A stretch of 64,000 nucleotides of DNA, from assembly GCA_963277665.1 (NCBI GenBank), contig OY728133.1:390985962-391049961 (forward strand). The letters run 5' to 3'. Source of the DNA: Viscum album. Taxonomy: Eukaryota > Streptophyta > Magnoliopsida > Santalales > Viscaceae. Shown piece after piece: positions 37,901-50,254 of the stretch (its first letter is position 1; the number at the start of each line of letters is the position of its first letter). The position numbers and the translations under genes were made by a program. The notes under the pieces are model-generated. The model had not been told where the DNA came from. It worked only from the letters and a program-made list of their open reading frames with translations, and did no database searches.

Positions 37901-38160
37901 TGATAAAGGATGTGAGAAAAATATTACATTTACAAAATTCTAAAACTCTCTCTGTAGGAATATTGGTCTATGCCCAAAGTATTTTGAAGAAGGAAGAAGT
38001 TATCAACCTCAATAAAGTTTATATAGAGAAAGATCTTACTTTAATACAAAATAAATATTTGATGGCTATTTTTGGTGTTGTGGAATTTATGGGAACAAGG
38101 ATTATAATTGTTGGCATATCATTTGACATCCCAGAAGAAGGTTTAAAAAAATTTAAATAA
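37900..38160 (+). pseudogene. Element D gag-pol linker, open stretch of 86 codons
   Basis: This uninterrupted frame reads MIKDVRKILHLQNSKTL and ends EEGLKKFK. It lies between the first zinc-knuckle remnant and the protease. I recognise no domain in it. Downstream, at about 38258-38310, a second Cys/His motif CGRCDQSGYHFKICMK looks like a zinc knuckle with CX2C..H..C spacing. The stretch may belong to the extended nucleocapsid/linker part seen in some copia gag proteins, or be open by chance. Confidence 0.35.
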
Positions 38161-38419
38161 ATTATGGAAGAAGAATGATTAACAATCCTAACCCACAAGA
38201 AGTTAGAAATAAAAATCTTAAGATGTTAGAAACTTTCCAACAAAATATCAATTTGAATGTCTGGAAGAAGTTTGTGGAAGATGTGATCAATCTGGTTATC
38301 ATTTCAAAATATGCATGAAACTCCTTCTAGAAAAAGTGTCATATGGTAGGAAAGTAAAGAAAGATGGAAATAAAAAATTTGCAGAGATAGATTTTATTAT
38401 TAAGAAAACTTTTAAATAA

Positions 38420-39700
38420 AGTAAAAGGAACAGAAAATGGATACTTGATAGTGATAGTTATTTACATATGAAAGGTGATATAAAAATCATTAAAAATGTT
38501 AAAAGTAATGATGGAGGAGCAGTTACCTTTGGTAATGATAGTTCCTTAAAAATAAAAGGAATCAAAATGGATGATATTTAAGTATAAAAGTTAAAATAGA
38601 AGGAATTTTTTTTGTTGATGGGTAAAAACATAACATACATAGTGTAAGTCAACTTTCTTATGATGGAAAATAAGTGATTTTTTGAAAATATTATTATATC
38701 ATAATATGTGTGAAAGATGAAAAAATTATAAAAAAAGGATAAAGAACTAGTGGTAATATTTCTTCAAATTGGATAGTTTAATAACTCATGTCACTTGAGT
38801 GATGAAAATGTTATCTACTATTTTCTATAATTGAAAATAATAGATGAAGATGTTTGTATGACTTTTCAAAATTATAAGATTACTAACAAAATCCATAAAA
38901 TAATTGATATTCATTCTACTAGACCTCTTAAACTTATTCATTACAATTTATATGGGCTCATGAGACATCAATAGAAAGAAGGAGGTTTATACTTTATCAC
39001 TTTTATTGATGATTTCACTAGGATGAAAAACATGATGTCTATAAAAAAAATAATAGGATATGTAAATGATCAGGTTTTTCAGAAAAGAAGTTGAGAAAGA
39101 AACTAGGGATTATATAAAGAAGCTGAGAACAAATAAATATACCGAATTCAAAATCAATTATTTTGAAACTTATATGAGAAATAATGGTATTAAAAATCAG
39201 TATAGTTATACCTACACTCCAAAAAATGGAGTAGAATAAAGAAAAAATCAATTCTTTGTGGAAATGAGAAGAAGTATGTTAATATAATACAAGATTTTAA
39301 AGTTCTATTGAAGAGAAGATGTTAGTACTGATGTAAATATTCAAAATAGATGCTTGTTGAGACATGAATCCAACATGAATTCTTATTAAATATGGTATCA
39401 CAAAAGGGATTCATTTAAGTAATTAAAAGTTTTAGTAATTCCATGTTTTCTAAAAATAAAAAAACCATATCTTGGAAAGTTTGACGAGAAAGATAAAGAA
39501 CGAAATTTTATGGATTGTTCACTAAATGAAAGAAGTTACAAATGGTGCAAAAAATGTTTAAAAAAATTTGTTGAATCATTTGATGTGAAAGTTACATAAC
39601 ATAAAAAATCCTTAATAAAAGTTGTTGAGAATGACAAGGAGGAAAAACAGAAGGTTTCCAATGAAAGTGAGAATGATACAAAAAAACTTATCATGATTTA
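38420..39700 (+). pseudogene. pol: Element D protease and integrase, broken
   Basis: The protease reads RNRKWILDSDSYLHMKGD (38427-38480). The copia form has DSGCS after W.LD, so the catalytic Gly and Cys-Ser are lost. GGAVTFGNDS..KIKG follows. The pre-integrase zinc region (38780-38880) is heavily decayed. The integrase core begins near 38890 with KIHKIIDIHSTRPLKLIHYNLYGL, where the catalytic Asp of MDL/MDF is Asn. It continues GGLYFITFIDDFTRMKNMM (38980-39035). Later parts (39080-39480) keep only short matches such as KLRTNKYTEF, YTPKNGVE and ARV-like CFLK. Frameshifts are frequent. Confidence 0.72.
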
Positions 39701-39814
39701 GAAGAATCATACGATGATGAAAGTTCAGATGGGAAAGAAACATTGAACTTTTAGACCTTACAAAAACCTTTTGAGACCAAAAATATTATTGTGAATTAGA
39801 TGGATCTAGTTTAG

Positions 39815-41365
39815 ATGAGAAGAAAGTTTATATTAGAAGATAAATCTTTACATGTCTCAAAAGTTGAACCAAAATCAATTTTAGAATCTATTAATCCCAA
39901 AGAATGGGTAAATGCTATGAATGAAGAGTTGGATCAAATAGATAAAAATGAAAAAAGGGAACTTCTTCAATATCCTAAAGGTAAAAATAATATCAAAACA
40001 ATTTTGGTTTACAAAAACATGTTGAATGAATGTGTAGAAGTTTCAAGAAACAAAGTCAAGATTTTTTGTAAAGGCTATTCATAGGTGAAAGGTGTGGATT
40101 TTGTTGAAATATTTTCCCTCATTGCAAGGTTAGCAACTATTTTAATGTTTCTAGTAGTGGATGATTACTAGAATTAAAAATTATATTAGATGGATGTGAA
40201 GTTTTTATTTCTAAATAGAGAAATTGAAGAAGAATTTTACATTGAACAAACTTGTGGGTTTATACTTGATGAGGATGAAAACAAAATTTGTAAACTGAAT
40301 AAATATTTGTATGGGATGAAATAATCTCCATGTTCTTGTTATTCAAATCTTGACAATTGTTTTATAATGTTGAATATTTATAAAGGAATAGTTGATAACA
40401 TCTTATATTTGAAAGATATTGAATCTGAACCTCTAATTGTAATTGTTTATGTGGTTGATATAATTTTTGACGAGGATAGAGAATATGTTATTGATTTTTT
40501 TTCTAATTAAATGAATGTAAATGTTGTGAGAAATAACTTTCTTCCTTGGTTTACAATTTTAAAAAAAGAAAAATAAATTTTCCTTTCTCAAGAAAAGTAT
40601 GTCAGGGAATTGTTAAAAAATTTTGGCATGGAAGAATCCATATTTGTTTCTAATCCTATCTTAATGGGAATGAAGTTGAGTAAAGAAGAGTCCAGAAAAA
40701 TTGTGAATCAAAAATACTTTCGAAAGCTGATAAGATGTATACTTTACCTTACAGCCTCAAATCTTTATATTGTTTATGTTATGACTTTGTGTTCCAGGTA
40801 TCAAAGTAATATTAAAGAATCAAATATTTTGGAAGGGAATATAATTCTAAGATATTTCAATGGAATATCTTCACATGGGTTATTATATAAAAGAAATTGT
40901 GAGATGAGTTTTAATGGTTAGGTTGATTACAATTCATTTAGAGATTGTAAAGATCGAAAATCAACCTCAAATTTTTTTTTCTCAGGTGAATTTTATTTAA
41001 GTTGGAATAGTAAGAAAAAAATTTGAGTCATTTTTAGAATAGTGGAATAATAATACATTGTGGATACTCAGGTTTGTACTTAGATGTTGTGGAGAAAAGT
41101 TCAACTGAAATATTTGAAATTAATAGTTTCTAAGCCATTGAAGATATTTTGTGATAATCAGAGTGAAATGGATATTTATAAAGATCTTATACAACATTCA
41201 TGACCAGAAAACACTTATATAATGTTTCACTTCATAAAATATAATGTTTATACTAGATATATTTTGATAGAACATATCTCAACAAAGTATCAAATTGCTG
41301 ATATCTTCAAAAAGGAAATATAGAAAGAAAGGTTTGTTGACTTAAGTATGTAACTTCATGCTTAG
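39815..41365 (+). pseudogene. pol: Element D reverse transcriptase and RNase H, nearly one frame
   Basis: The same frame carries RT and RNase H, interrupted only by stops. RT begins VEPKSILESINPKEWVNAMNEEL (39868) and continues to KNNIKTILVYKNML and NKVKIFCKGYS (40083). The palm motif at 40448-40459 reads YVVD where YVDD is required, so the first catalytic Asp is Val. YVRELLKNFGMEES follows at 40600, then LTASNLYIVYVMTLCSRY. RNase H ends with FCDNQSEMDIYKDL (41147), then ISTKYQIADIF near 41280 and the terminal SM.LHA, with a stop at 41363-41365. The stops fall mostly where Gln, Arg or Trp codons would be expected. Confidence 0.85.
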
Positions 41366-41756
41366 CCTCTACCAATTAATTCTTAAATATTATAAGGAAG
41401 TTCCCCACCATGATTTGGATTATGTTGAAAAAGGGGGAGAGAAAGTAAAAACTTTCTACAAAAGTTTTTACTTATCTTCATTTTTTGAATCTAAAGTTAT
41501 GATTATTATAAAATTAGGGAGAGAAAAGGAAATGTTAGTAAAGTTTATCTTAACATGGTTGCATAATTCCCTTTATAGAAAAGGATATAATTACTTCAAA
41601 AAATTACTTTATCTAGTACTGTGGTTTTAGGACATTCTCTTTTGAAAAAGTTGATGTTTTGATTGATGTAAAAAAACTTAAGTTGTTCAAAAAAGTTGAG
41701 TTTATGGAAAAACTTCTAAGAGTTGGAAATGTTGTTAATGAGTGTCATCAAAAAAT
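41366..41756 (+). other. Element D 3' untranslated spacer
   Basis: About 390 bp lie between the pol stop and the polypurine tract. A 90-codon open frame at 41358-41630 overlaps it but shows no domain. It is taken as chance in AT-rich DNA. Confidence 0.5.
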
Positions 41757-41770
41757 AAAAAGGGGGAGAT
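41757..41770 (+). promoter_or_regulatory. Polypurine tract of element D
   Basis: The run 'aaaaagggggagat' ends directly before the 3' LTR start TGAAGAACC at 41771. It resembles the tract aaaagggggagatt before F's 3' LTR at 63440. Confidence 0.88.
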
Positions 41771-43574
41771 TGAAGAACCTTTTTGATTTTTTAACAAAGT
41801 TTTGTATTTTTTAACAACTAAACTTTTTTGTAAAAGAATGTTTTTATTATTCAGGATCAGACCCATTACATCGTAATGGGTTTTCATAAGAAAGATTAAT
41901 GTTGCTAAATCCAAATACAAAGGGAAATAAATATTTTATCTTTAGTAAATTTGTTTTCCAGACATATTTTTCCAAGCTCTATTTTTCAAAGTAAGAAGTA
42001 TGAGATGTAGAATTTTTTATAAGTACGAATTTGTAAAGCTAATGAAGTTTGAATAATTTCAAAGTTACTGAGTGGACTCACTATTAGATGCAGAACATCA
42101 TAATGATAATTGCATATTAATGAGAGTTATATCATTATGGGTATTTAAACCAAACATACTCTATAGAGGAAGACCAATCATATTAGGAAATTCACTAATT
42201 CATAAAATGATTACCTCACACTGATAAAACATTGAATGGAGAACATCAGAGTGATCAGAGATGCTAATATTGATCCATAAAATGGAGATCAATTATGATG
42301 AATATGCGAAGATTCTAAAATTGTTTTATTTTCTTGAAAAGAAATAGAAAAAGATTTCATGTTTGTAATCAGATGATATGTGACATTGATACGTCATCTA
42401 CTAAGGAAGTTCATCATAATGATCTGAAATCTAGTCAGATCATAATGAGCTAAAAGTCAGTTAGATCATAACTAGCTTAACATAGTCTGATCATAATGAG
42501 TAGTGGAAGTTGAAGTTGAGGAAGTTATATCGGATTGAATATAAGTTAGTTTTTTTGAGAAGATTGGTCTCATAGAACTATTGAGAAGGTTTTAGGAAGT
42601 CAAAGTTTAAGTTTAAATGTGAGTTTGTTTCATAGTTTTGAAATTTATGTAAGTAGGAAAATATTTTTAGTTTCTTGGATTTTCTTTTCGGTGTCACCTA
42701 TAAATATAAGAATAGTTCGTTCACATTTTTTAACTTTTCATGAGAGTGGAAAATTCAGATCCTTGAAAAATTTGAGGAAGATATCCTTTTGTATAGATAT
42801 CTCATTATAAGATCAGACATCTATTTTTTTGTTAACCAGAATAATAAACATCGTATTGAGAAGATCATATTTTTTCAATTGGATTGAGGAAGATTAGACT
42901 GAGCATTTGAGTATAGTGTGAGTTTTTTATATTGAGAATGGGTTGATCAAACTTTGTCCATGGGATTGAATTCATTGGAACAAGGAAGTTTGTATTTATT
43001 TTGGAGTAGTTTTTGAGAAGCGCAAGTTTTGTTATCTAGACAAAAAAAAGTTTCTTCAGGTGAAGAATGAGAAATTTAGCATCAAATTGAGTCAATTGGA
43101 ATGAGTCAATAAGATTAAGTTCATCATAATGAATGCCATTGTACTCAGGGTCATTAGACCCAAAAAATTTTGTGGATAGGATTCAATATAGTATTTACTA
43201 TTTTTTGGATCATTTTTTTATAAGAAACTTTGTAAGATATTGGGAGATAGTACAATCATTCCTATCAGGATATAGAAGGTTTCTGATGGGAGTTGGAACA
43301 AATTGCATTCACTTATTCATAATAGTGAATTTATATAGACCCATGAGAGTGTCTATATAAATAATGTAAGTTCTCACATTGAGGATGGACCATATAAATC
43401 TTGTGTTCTTTAATTTACATTCTACCTTTTCATGAATGAGTATTTACTAAAGGATTATAAGGATATAAAATTTAACAGGTTGTAGGGGTTATGTTTTAAA
43501 AGTATTGAAACTTAAAAAAAGTGAACAAATTATTCACACCCATATTATTTGTTATTAGATCCATTGGAACTTTA
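41771..43574 (+). repeat. Element D 3' LTR
   Basis: This 1.80-kb partner of 34614-36297 starts TGAAGAACC and ends GGAACTTTA, followed by gaact. The ~120 extra bases relative to the 5' copy come from small indels, for example near 41905-42000. A TATAAATA box is at 42699-42706. The frames at 42619-42810 and 43133-43360 lie inside it and have no family resemblance. Confidence 0.9.
42699..42706 (+). promoter_or_regulatory. Putative TATA box in D 3' LTR
   Basis: TATAAATA in 'cacctataaatataagaata', at the equivalent position to the box at 35419 in the 5' LTR. Confidence 0.55.
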
Positions 43575-44015
43575 GAACTCTATTTTATGAACATTCAAAG
43601 AATATTTGGGTTTGTTGAAAAACATAGATAAGTTATCCATAAGTTATATGATAGAATCTATCCATGATTAAAAATGTTTTGAGTGTTCTTTCCTATTGAA
43701 AAAGGAGAATAAATCCTATTCTAGTGTTTTGGAAAGGGGAGAGTGTTTGAATGCTTATTCATTGGGATAATCTTGGAGGATTGTTGAAGAACATAGAAAT
43801 CACAGTAGTGTTTTCATGAGTAAATTTTCATTTAACTATGGTGTCTCAACATGACATTGAATCATACAAGATTTTAGTTTATTATTAGTGAATCATTTAT
43901 CAAATATCTGAAGGAAAAGAGTCTAGAATGTAGAGTGGTTTAGTTTTGATGTTTTAAGATGAGAATCTATTGAATCTATTTTAGAATGGTTGTTAATAAA
44001 CACAAAGTGGGATAT
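43575..44015 (+). other. Remnant G 3' spacer and polypurine tract, right of D
   Basis: It continues the copia remnant G after the D insertion and holds no coding. At 44002-44015 'acaaagtgggatat' precedes TGTTAGAGAAACCC. This looks like a copia polypurine tract followed by an LTR start, the usual form being AAGTGGGAGAT then TGTT. With the RNase H tail at 34255-34500 it makes a consistent 3' end of one element. Confidence 0.5.
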
Positions 44016-44205
44016 TGTTAGAGAAACCCACTCAGATTATTTTTAGGGATGTGTTGGTTGAAAAAGATTTTGTAGAAGACTTAAAAAGGGACATAAAGTT
44101 TATGAGAAATAATATTGGAGTTTTTTTATTAAGATTAAATTATTTTCAATAGTTCTATCTATAGGAAAAAAGGAATACCATGACATTGACACACCCATAA
44201 TGTGT
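44016..44205 (+). repeat. Possible start of remnant G 3' LTR
   Basis: TGTTAGAGAAACCCACTC at 44016 has the form of a copia LTR start and lies next to a purine tract. No second copy is in the window to confirm it or to give its end. The end near 44205 is only a guess from a change in sequence character. Confidence 0.35.
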
Positions 44206-47200
44206 TGTTAATTCATATTAGATTAATTTAGAAATTTATCTAAGTCTCAAACTAATTATTTATATAAAGTGTTTAATGGGATAATTCAAGGTTAAACCCA
44301 CAAGTAATGTGTGGAGAATACTTCAATTAAATAATTAAAAAAACTAAACTAATACTAAAAAGAAACTACAATTACATGAATTTGAAAAGTGAAGGATGAT
44401 GTTGATTATAGAAAAGAAGAAAGAAAAATTGAAAAGGTTCTATGAAGCTATAAATCTATGTGCATGTAATAATAAACCATGAAATAATAAATAAAAAATT
44501 ATATGGTTTTCAAAATCGAGATGAAGTGAATCCATTATTCTGGGTATAAACTCTTTATCTCAAGGATCCCATTTTTTTATGGTCAAGTACATTAGAAAAA
44601 TAAGAATATAGGTAAAAAAAAATCCATTTTTAAACATAAAAATCTATTATCTCAATGGTATTGGTTAAAACAACATTATTTTAAATGAATTAAAAATCAC
44701 TCACTCAATCACCTACAAAATGGTAATTCCATATATAATTAAAGAGATAGATATGATAATATAGATGAATAAAAACCACCAACATGAATTACCATTTAGA
44801 ACAAAATAAATATTACATCAATTAATCTTTATCACACTTTCTGTAGCCTAAATAAATCCACCCTCTCATTCTAGTCATGAGAGGGTGAAGAAAATAATAA
44901 AATAAACCCTAATGAAAGATAATACAAAAATATAGAAGAGACACCAAGCAGTTGCAACCTAACACTTCACAACCATTTCGACCTCCATTGCTATAACAGA
45001 AGAACACAAGACTTATATCTATGGATATGAAACTCCAATGGCTCAAACACACCATATTGTAATCAAAAGAGACCCAAAATCAGGCATATATGAATTATAT
45101 TATTAAATATCACCAAAATCATGTTTTAAATATTTTTTTGACAAATGCATCATGGTACGAATGAAAAAAATATTTTTCATAGAAAAAATATTCTAAAAAA
45201 TGGATCACCACTTCCTTTAAGTTTGCGACATGAACCATTCCTTCAAAATACAAACAAAAACCCAAAATTATACCGATAACTATATTAATGTTCATCTCAT
45301 GAATCTTCCATTCATGATATGAACTACTACCATGATTTGGTAAAGTGAAAAAGTCATAAAAACTCCTACCTTATGATGAAAAATCCTTGGATTCATTGGT
45401 AATAGTGAAACAACAGTAATTTATTATCACCACCACTTGATTTAGGCTTTGGCAGTGGCTCATTAATCTTTCTCTTACATGCATGAAATTTATTTACTTT
45501 AAATAGAGGAGTCATGACATCACTTAAGATTAACCAAAAATATTTAGGGCAAGACCCTTTATTAAAAAAGAAAACAAGAACCTTTTTTCACTGGGCAAGG
45601 GAAAACACATGACAGAACCAGCCCGTAGGCCTAGAGGTATATAGCTGTAAAAATAAGTGGCCCGAACGCAAGAACCCATTACAAAACCAAATCCTAGAGA
45701 AAAAAAAAACAAAAAAAAAACTGCATGAAGTTTTAGAGTCATGAAAAACCCTAGCCCCAATTTATCCGTAGTCACAATCTGCCACCTGCCTACCTGAGAC
45801 CACCATCCTCTATTTGCTGAGGACTATCGTCGGAGAAACTAACTCCACTATGTCTGCCACCTGCTCCCAACCATCATGACATCATAGTATAATAACTTTC
45901 TTATATGTTCATTGATATAATTCATGGTGGATTCCAATGAGGTGGGTAATTGTTTAGATAAATAGAGGCACCTTGGTTAATGTCTGATGTGTGTGATGTA
46001 ATCACAACCCCAAAAAACCCCAATTTCTATAAGTTTTACAATTTCCTAGTGAAGGATTATACCACATCAAAGTTCATTATGATTGGTTCCTCATATATCA
46101 ATCATAATGTGGTAGTGGTGACTCAGAATAATATCCTCAGGCCTCCTTGTATAGACTCTCATTCTCAATACTGATCCACATCGAACATTTCACTATCCAC
46201 AAACAAACTTCCTAGAAATAACCCATGCTAGGCTCCCTCACACTATTCTACTAATATCTGTATTCCTAGTTGATTATTGGTCAACTTACCTTGTGCTGAC
46301 CAGTCTTGATCACCTAGATCTCAACTGATTGGGATATATTTTTTATAAATACATTGAAATTTTACAAGATTCCATGCCACAACAAATTCATTTTCTCTAT
46401 TTTTCTCCAAATATAAACATTACTAACAATATATATATAAACAAATGTCAATAAAGTATAAAATGACAAATTAATTATTAAAATCTATGCCATTAATTCC
46501 AAAAATGTCTTTATGAAATGCAGACATCAAATCCCTCCGCACTTGGAATCTTTCTTATTGTTAAACATAAAGTCTCAAAACTATCACAAAGAAACAATAG
46601 TTCTACCAATATTAAAAAATAAGAGTAAAAAAATCAAGTGATTGTAAATAGGGAAAATAATTCCATCATCACATGAATTTTTTTAATAACTTTTCACTTT
46701 TCAATAAAATAAGGGAAAATAAAAATTTTACTTTCACCCCCTTGTAAATATTAATTCCTTTCCTAATATCCATTCATATTTTTTCAATTCATTGTTAATG
46801 TGAATTACAATTATAATCTAAACAACTTGAATTTTTCTATGTCATCACTCATGGTAACAATTTAGATGGATTTATACCCAAAACATAAGTCCATAATCTT
46901 TAAAATAATCTTGAAAATATCTAAAATATACACCTTAGAAAGAGAAAAATCACAAATAATCATGGGGACTTCACATTTTGGTTGAAATGAATATGAGGAT
47001 TAAGGTGGATAGGTGATGATGTTAAAAAAATAAAGAAAAATAAAAGGGTTCTAACTTGAGACATAATTCATGATAATATAAAGATAAGATCAATGAAAAT
47101 TACTAAACTAAAATAGATAAATTCACTCAACCCCCCTCAACTGAAAGGCATGGATCATGAAGAAATGAATACAATAAAATATAAATGTATTTTTTCTCCA

Positions 47201-49207
47201 TTTTTAATTTTTTTTTCTTGTTTTTTGAAGTTGTAACTAGGAAAAATATCACACACATCACCTAACCCATATTTTATATCCTTACAACACTAATTATAAT
47301 AATTATAAAAATATCAATGTTGAGATAATAGTTGTTGACCTGCCCAAGAAAGAACCCCATTTATTCATTTTTATTTTTGTTTTCTTTTTTGCTTATATAT
47401 TTTTAAGATATTTAAAAATGGATAATAATTAATGAAATAAATACATAAACCTTCATCTATAACTTATTAAAATACCCTAAGATATTATACATAATGAATC
47501 ACATCCCCTTCTATTATAGAAAACCACTTCCACACACTTAAAATATTTTTTCATGCAAAAATAAGTAGATTAATGGTGTGAAGGATAATATTTAATTGTA
47601 ATGTGGATCTTACCTAACATGGTCATTCATGGATCTTATGGGTTCTAAAATAAGGATAAAAATATAATGGTAGATCCAAGGATAATGATATCATAAATAA
47701 AAATCCATTAATCATTATAAAAGTGAATTTTTATAATTATATATTTTAAATGATTCAATGTATATTCTAGATAGAAAACCTTTCCCAAGTATCTTTGAAT
47801 TTTTTTTAAGAAAAAATTGGATTTTTTGTTAAGATTCCTCTTGGGAATGAGAACATATGACATTTGGTCAATCACTCATGGAATACACACTAATAAAAAA
47901 ATGATCAATAAAAATGTTAGAAACTTCAAGGCATGTGAAATCTAAAAAAAAATTCATTTACATTATTCAATAAATTCACCAAAATAATAATTCATTAAAT
48001 CCATTATGATATTCTCATATATACTTATTAATCCAACATTTTAATCAATTAATCTTATTAACTATAATATCTAAAAATTTCATTTGTGCATCCTAAGTAA
48101 CATTTATCACCTAGATAAAAAATAAAACTAGAATTGATGCGGGCTAATAATTTTACTTCCAAAACATACAAGAAATTTAATAAAAAATTATGGGTATAAA
48201 AATAAAATAAATAATTAAAACTCATACTCCCATATCAATTAATATATTCTAAATTTTCCATTTTCCTATTACTTTTCATTATATACTTATAAAATGAAAA
48301 TACCCCAGTGAAAATAAAAAGGTTTATTATTTTAAGAAAAAGTTTTAAGGTTAATTGAACCTATATATAATATATTTTTTAACTAGAAAAATATATTCAT
48401 AAAGAAAACTAAATTCATAAGAATAAAAAAAAATTGGGTGTCCACGTAGAAGTACTTCGATTATGACCATTTATCTCGACCTTACCTCACTTATTCACAT
48501 GATGAGAGTATCATATAAAGTTACCCAGGTAGGATTTGAGTAAGTCTATCTTTTATGCTCATTTGGGTTAGACCTCATCCACCAAATATTCATTAAAATA
48601 TACTTAGCACTTGGTAAAGGAAACCATAATGTAGACATCCCCATGGATTGGAGTAGTTTCTCATGGGCTGTCGATGCATGATAAAATACTTTTTTTATAC
48701 TTATGGATGCTTGTGAATAGATACATTAGCGGCCTTACAAATTTTAGTATCCAATTAATCTTCCTTATTCTATTATTCTTACTGCTATTTTGTATAATTA
48801 TTCAATACTTTAACACATTTTCCTCCTTTATAGAATTTTATTATATCTTCTCTTGCAATTCTTCAAGAAATTATATTATAAATAAAATATCTATTATCCC
48901 TTAATATTCTTCTTCTCAGAGAAAATATTCTTCTTATTCCTTCCCCACATCAATAATTTGGATAATCATTTATTTATTTTTCATTATTTCTATAAGCTTC
49001 ACTTCTTATTTAAATGATTATCTCTATATAGGAACTTCTTGTCTAGACCCTGGTGTGGAAGTGGGACAAATGTGTTATAAAGCCCCATCCACTAGTACCC
49101 CTCCTAAACCTGAAATGAAGAGAGGGAGTGCCCCCAAAAATCTAACATCCAATAGGCTATGGGTTAGTGACTATCATCGAGGGTATAAAAAAAATAATGG
49201 GGGATAT
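44206..49207. other. Unassigned 5-kb non-coding stretch, probably non-coding part of an LTR element
   Basis: No credible protein family appears on either strand. The only long frames (45530-45775 minus, 45980-46174 plus, 48674-48904 plus) are low-complexity or lack domains. The sequence includes phrases I associate with non-coding regions of Tat/Athila-type gypsy elements: 'ggttaaacccacaag' (44291), 'tgaaatgcagacatcaaatc' with 'ccctccgcacttgg' (46516), and 'caacccccctcaactgaaag' (47129). A locally GC-richer island lies at 45590-45880. The stretch ends in a purine tract, 'aaaaaaaataatgggggat', at 49190-49208. Assignment to that group is recollection, not proof. Confidence 0.35.
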
Positions 49208-50254
49208 TACACTCAATAAAAAATTAACATATAAGAGATAAGAGTAGATCCACCAATCAATTTCAAATAATTTATATAGAATAGACAGTCAACTAAAATG
49301 TTACTTATATTTCAAATACTTTAAATAAGGTAGATATATACAAGATAAACTCTAACCTCCAATTTACCTACCAACTTAATCCAAGATACTCGAATAAGAA
49401 CTCTAGTCTCCATCAGATTATCCTGAAAACACTTAGTAAACTATGGTAGGTTTATCACTTGGGAGTACTCAGTAGGATCATCCTTCTATAAAAAATCAAT
49501 ATTCATGTAACATAAATATGAATGAGTAATAAAGAGAAAAATCATAAAAAAAACCAAGTAATAATACAATCAGGTTCATAATAATATCAAAGTAAAAATA
49601 TGAATCCACAACTCTCCTTCCACTTCAAAAAATCCCTCTTCCCAACCCCCCCACAACATAGTCTCCATTATCAGCAAAAAAACCATGCAAAAATTATGAA
49701 ACCATTACAAAAACACTTTCTTCTATGGGCCCAATCATCTTTTCCAAGCTCTAAACTGTTAGTTTAAGGTTATATCCCACTCAAAATTGGAGTGATCCGA
49801 TAGTATATCCCCTCACTAATTGATCAATGATGATAGAAGGAAAAAAACAACAACATGTAATAAATATAAATACATCCCACAATCAATCAAGAATCACACT
49901 CCTATGCCCTAAACATATATTTCCATGCCACCATTTCTAATACATAGCCATAATTCCACATCCATATACATCATCACCCCATATCCAAAACCACATCATC
50001 CCATATAATTATAATCTTTCCAATTCCCAACCATAAGTCAATAGGGTAATGTAAACATGATGGAAATCAACCTCAAGATCTATTTCTTATGTGTACTTCT
50101 CCCACCTATGCACAATCACTGACATATACCACCACCAACTATATATCACCATTAGACATCACCCCAAACATTCCTATATCACCATAATGTAGCCATCACA
50201 ATATGATATCATGAATATATATAGAATAAAAATCATACCCCCTACTATACGCAA
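49208..50254. other. Unassigned sequence left of LTR E
   Basis: It starts next to the purine tract with TATTACACTC, which could be a decayed TGTTACACTC LTR start of a plus-strand element. Alternatively, its right edge 'ccctactatacgcaa' just before LTR E resembles a degraded reverse-oriented primer-binding site (ctctgatacca). In that case it would be the leader of a minus-strand element whose 5' LTR is E. C-rich, A-rich non-coding sequence fills it. No coding was found. Confidence 0.3.

Larger units (their letters stand above)
34614..43574 (+). mobile_element. Element D: Ty1/copia LTR retrotransposon
   Basis: A full-structure copia element: LTRs 34614-36297 and 41771-43574, PBS at 36299, gag, protease, integrase, RT, RNase H, and a polypurine tract ending at 41770. 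Integrase precedes RT, the Ty1/copia order. The LTR start TGAAGAACC is identical in both copies. Flanks are taact (34609-34613) and gaact (43575-43579), a 5-bp target duplication with one change. It splits the 3' part of another copia element, G. Gag and pol have many stops and the RT catalytic site is mutated. The lineage is uncertain, perhaps Sirevirus-like from the gag layout. Confidence 0.9.

Noticed and set aside
41358..41630. 90-codon open frame after D's pol
   Set aside because: It begins at the pol end and shows no domain. The stretch is the normal spacer before the polypurine tract.
45530..45775. 81-codon minus-strand frame in the GC-richer island
   Set aside because: It is Phe/Leu-rich because of A-runs, lacks a domain and has no supporting frame around it.
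48674..48904. 76-codon hydrophobic frame resembling a membrane protein
   Set aside because: Hydrophobicity follows from T-rich sequence. There is no family pattern or flanking gene structure.
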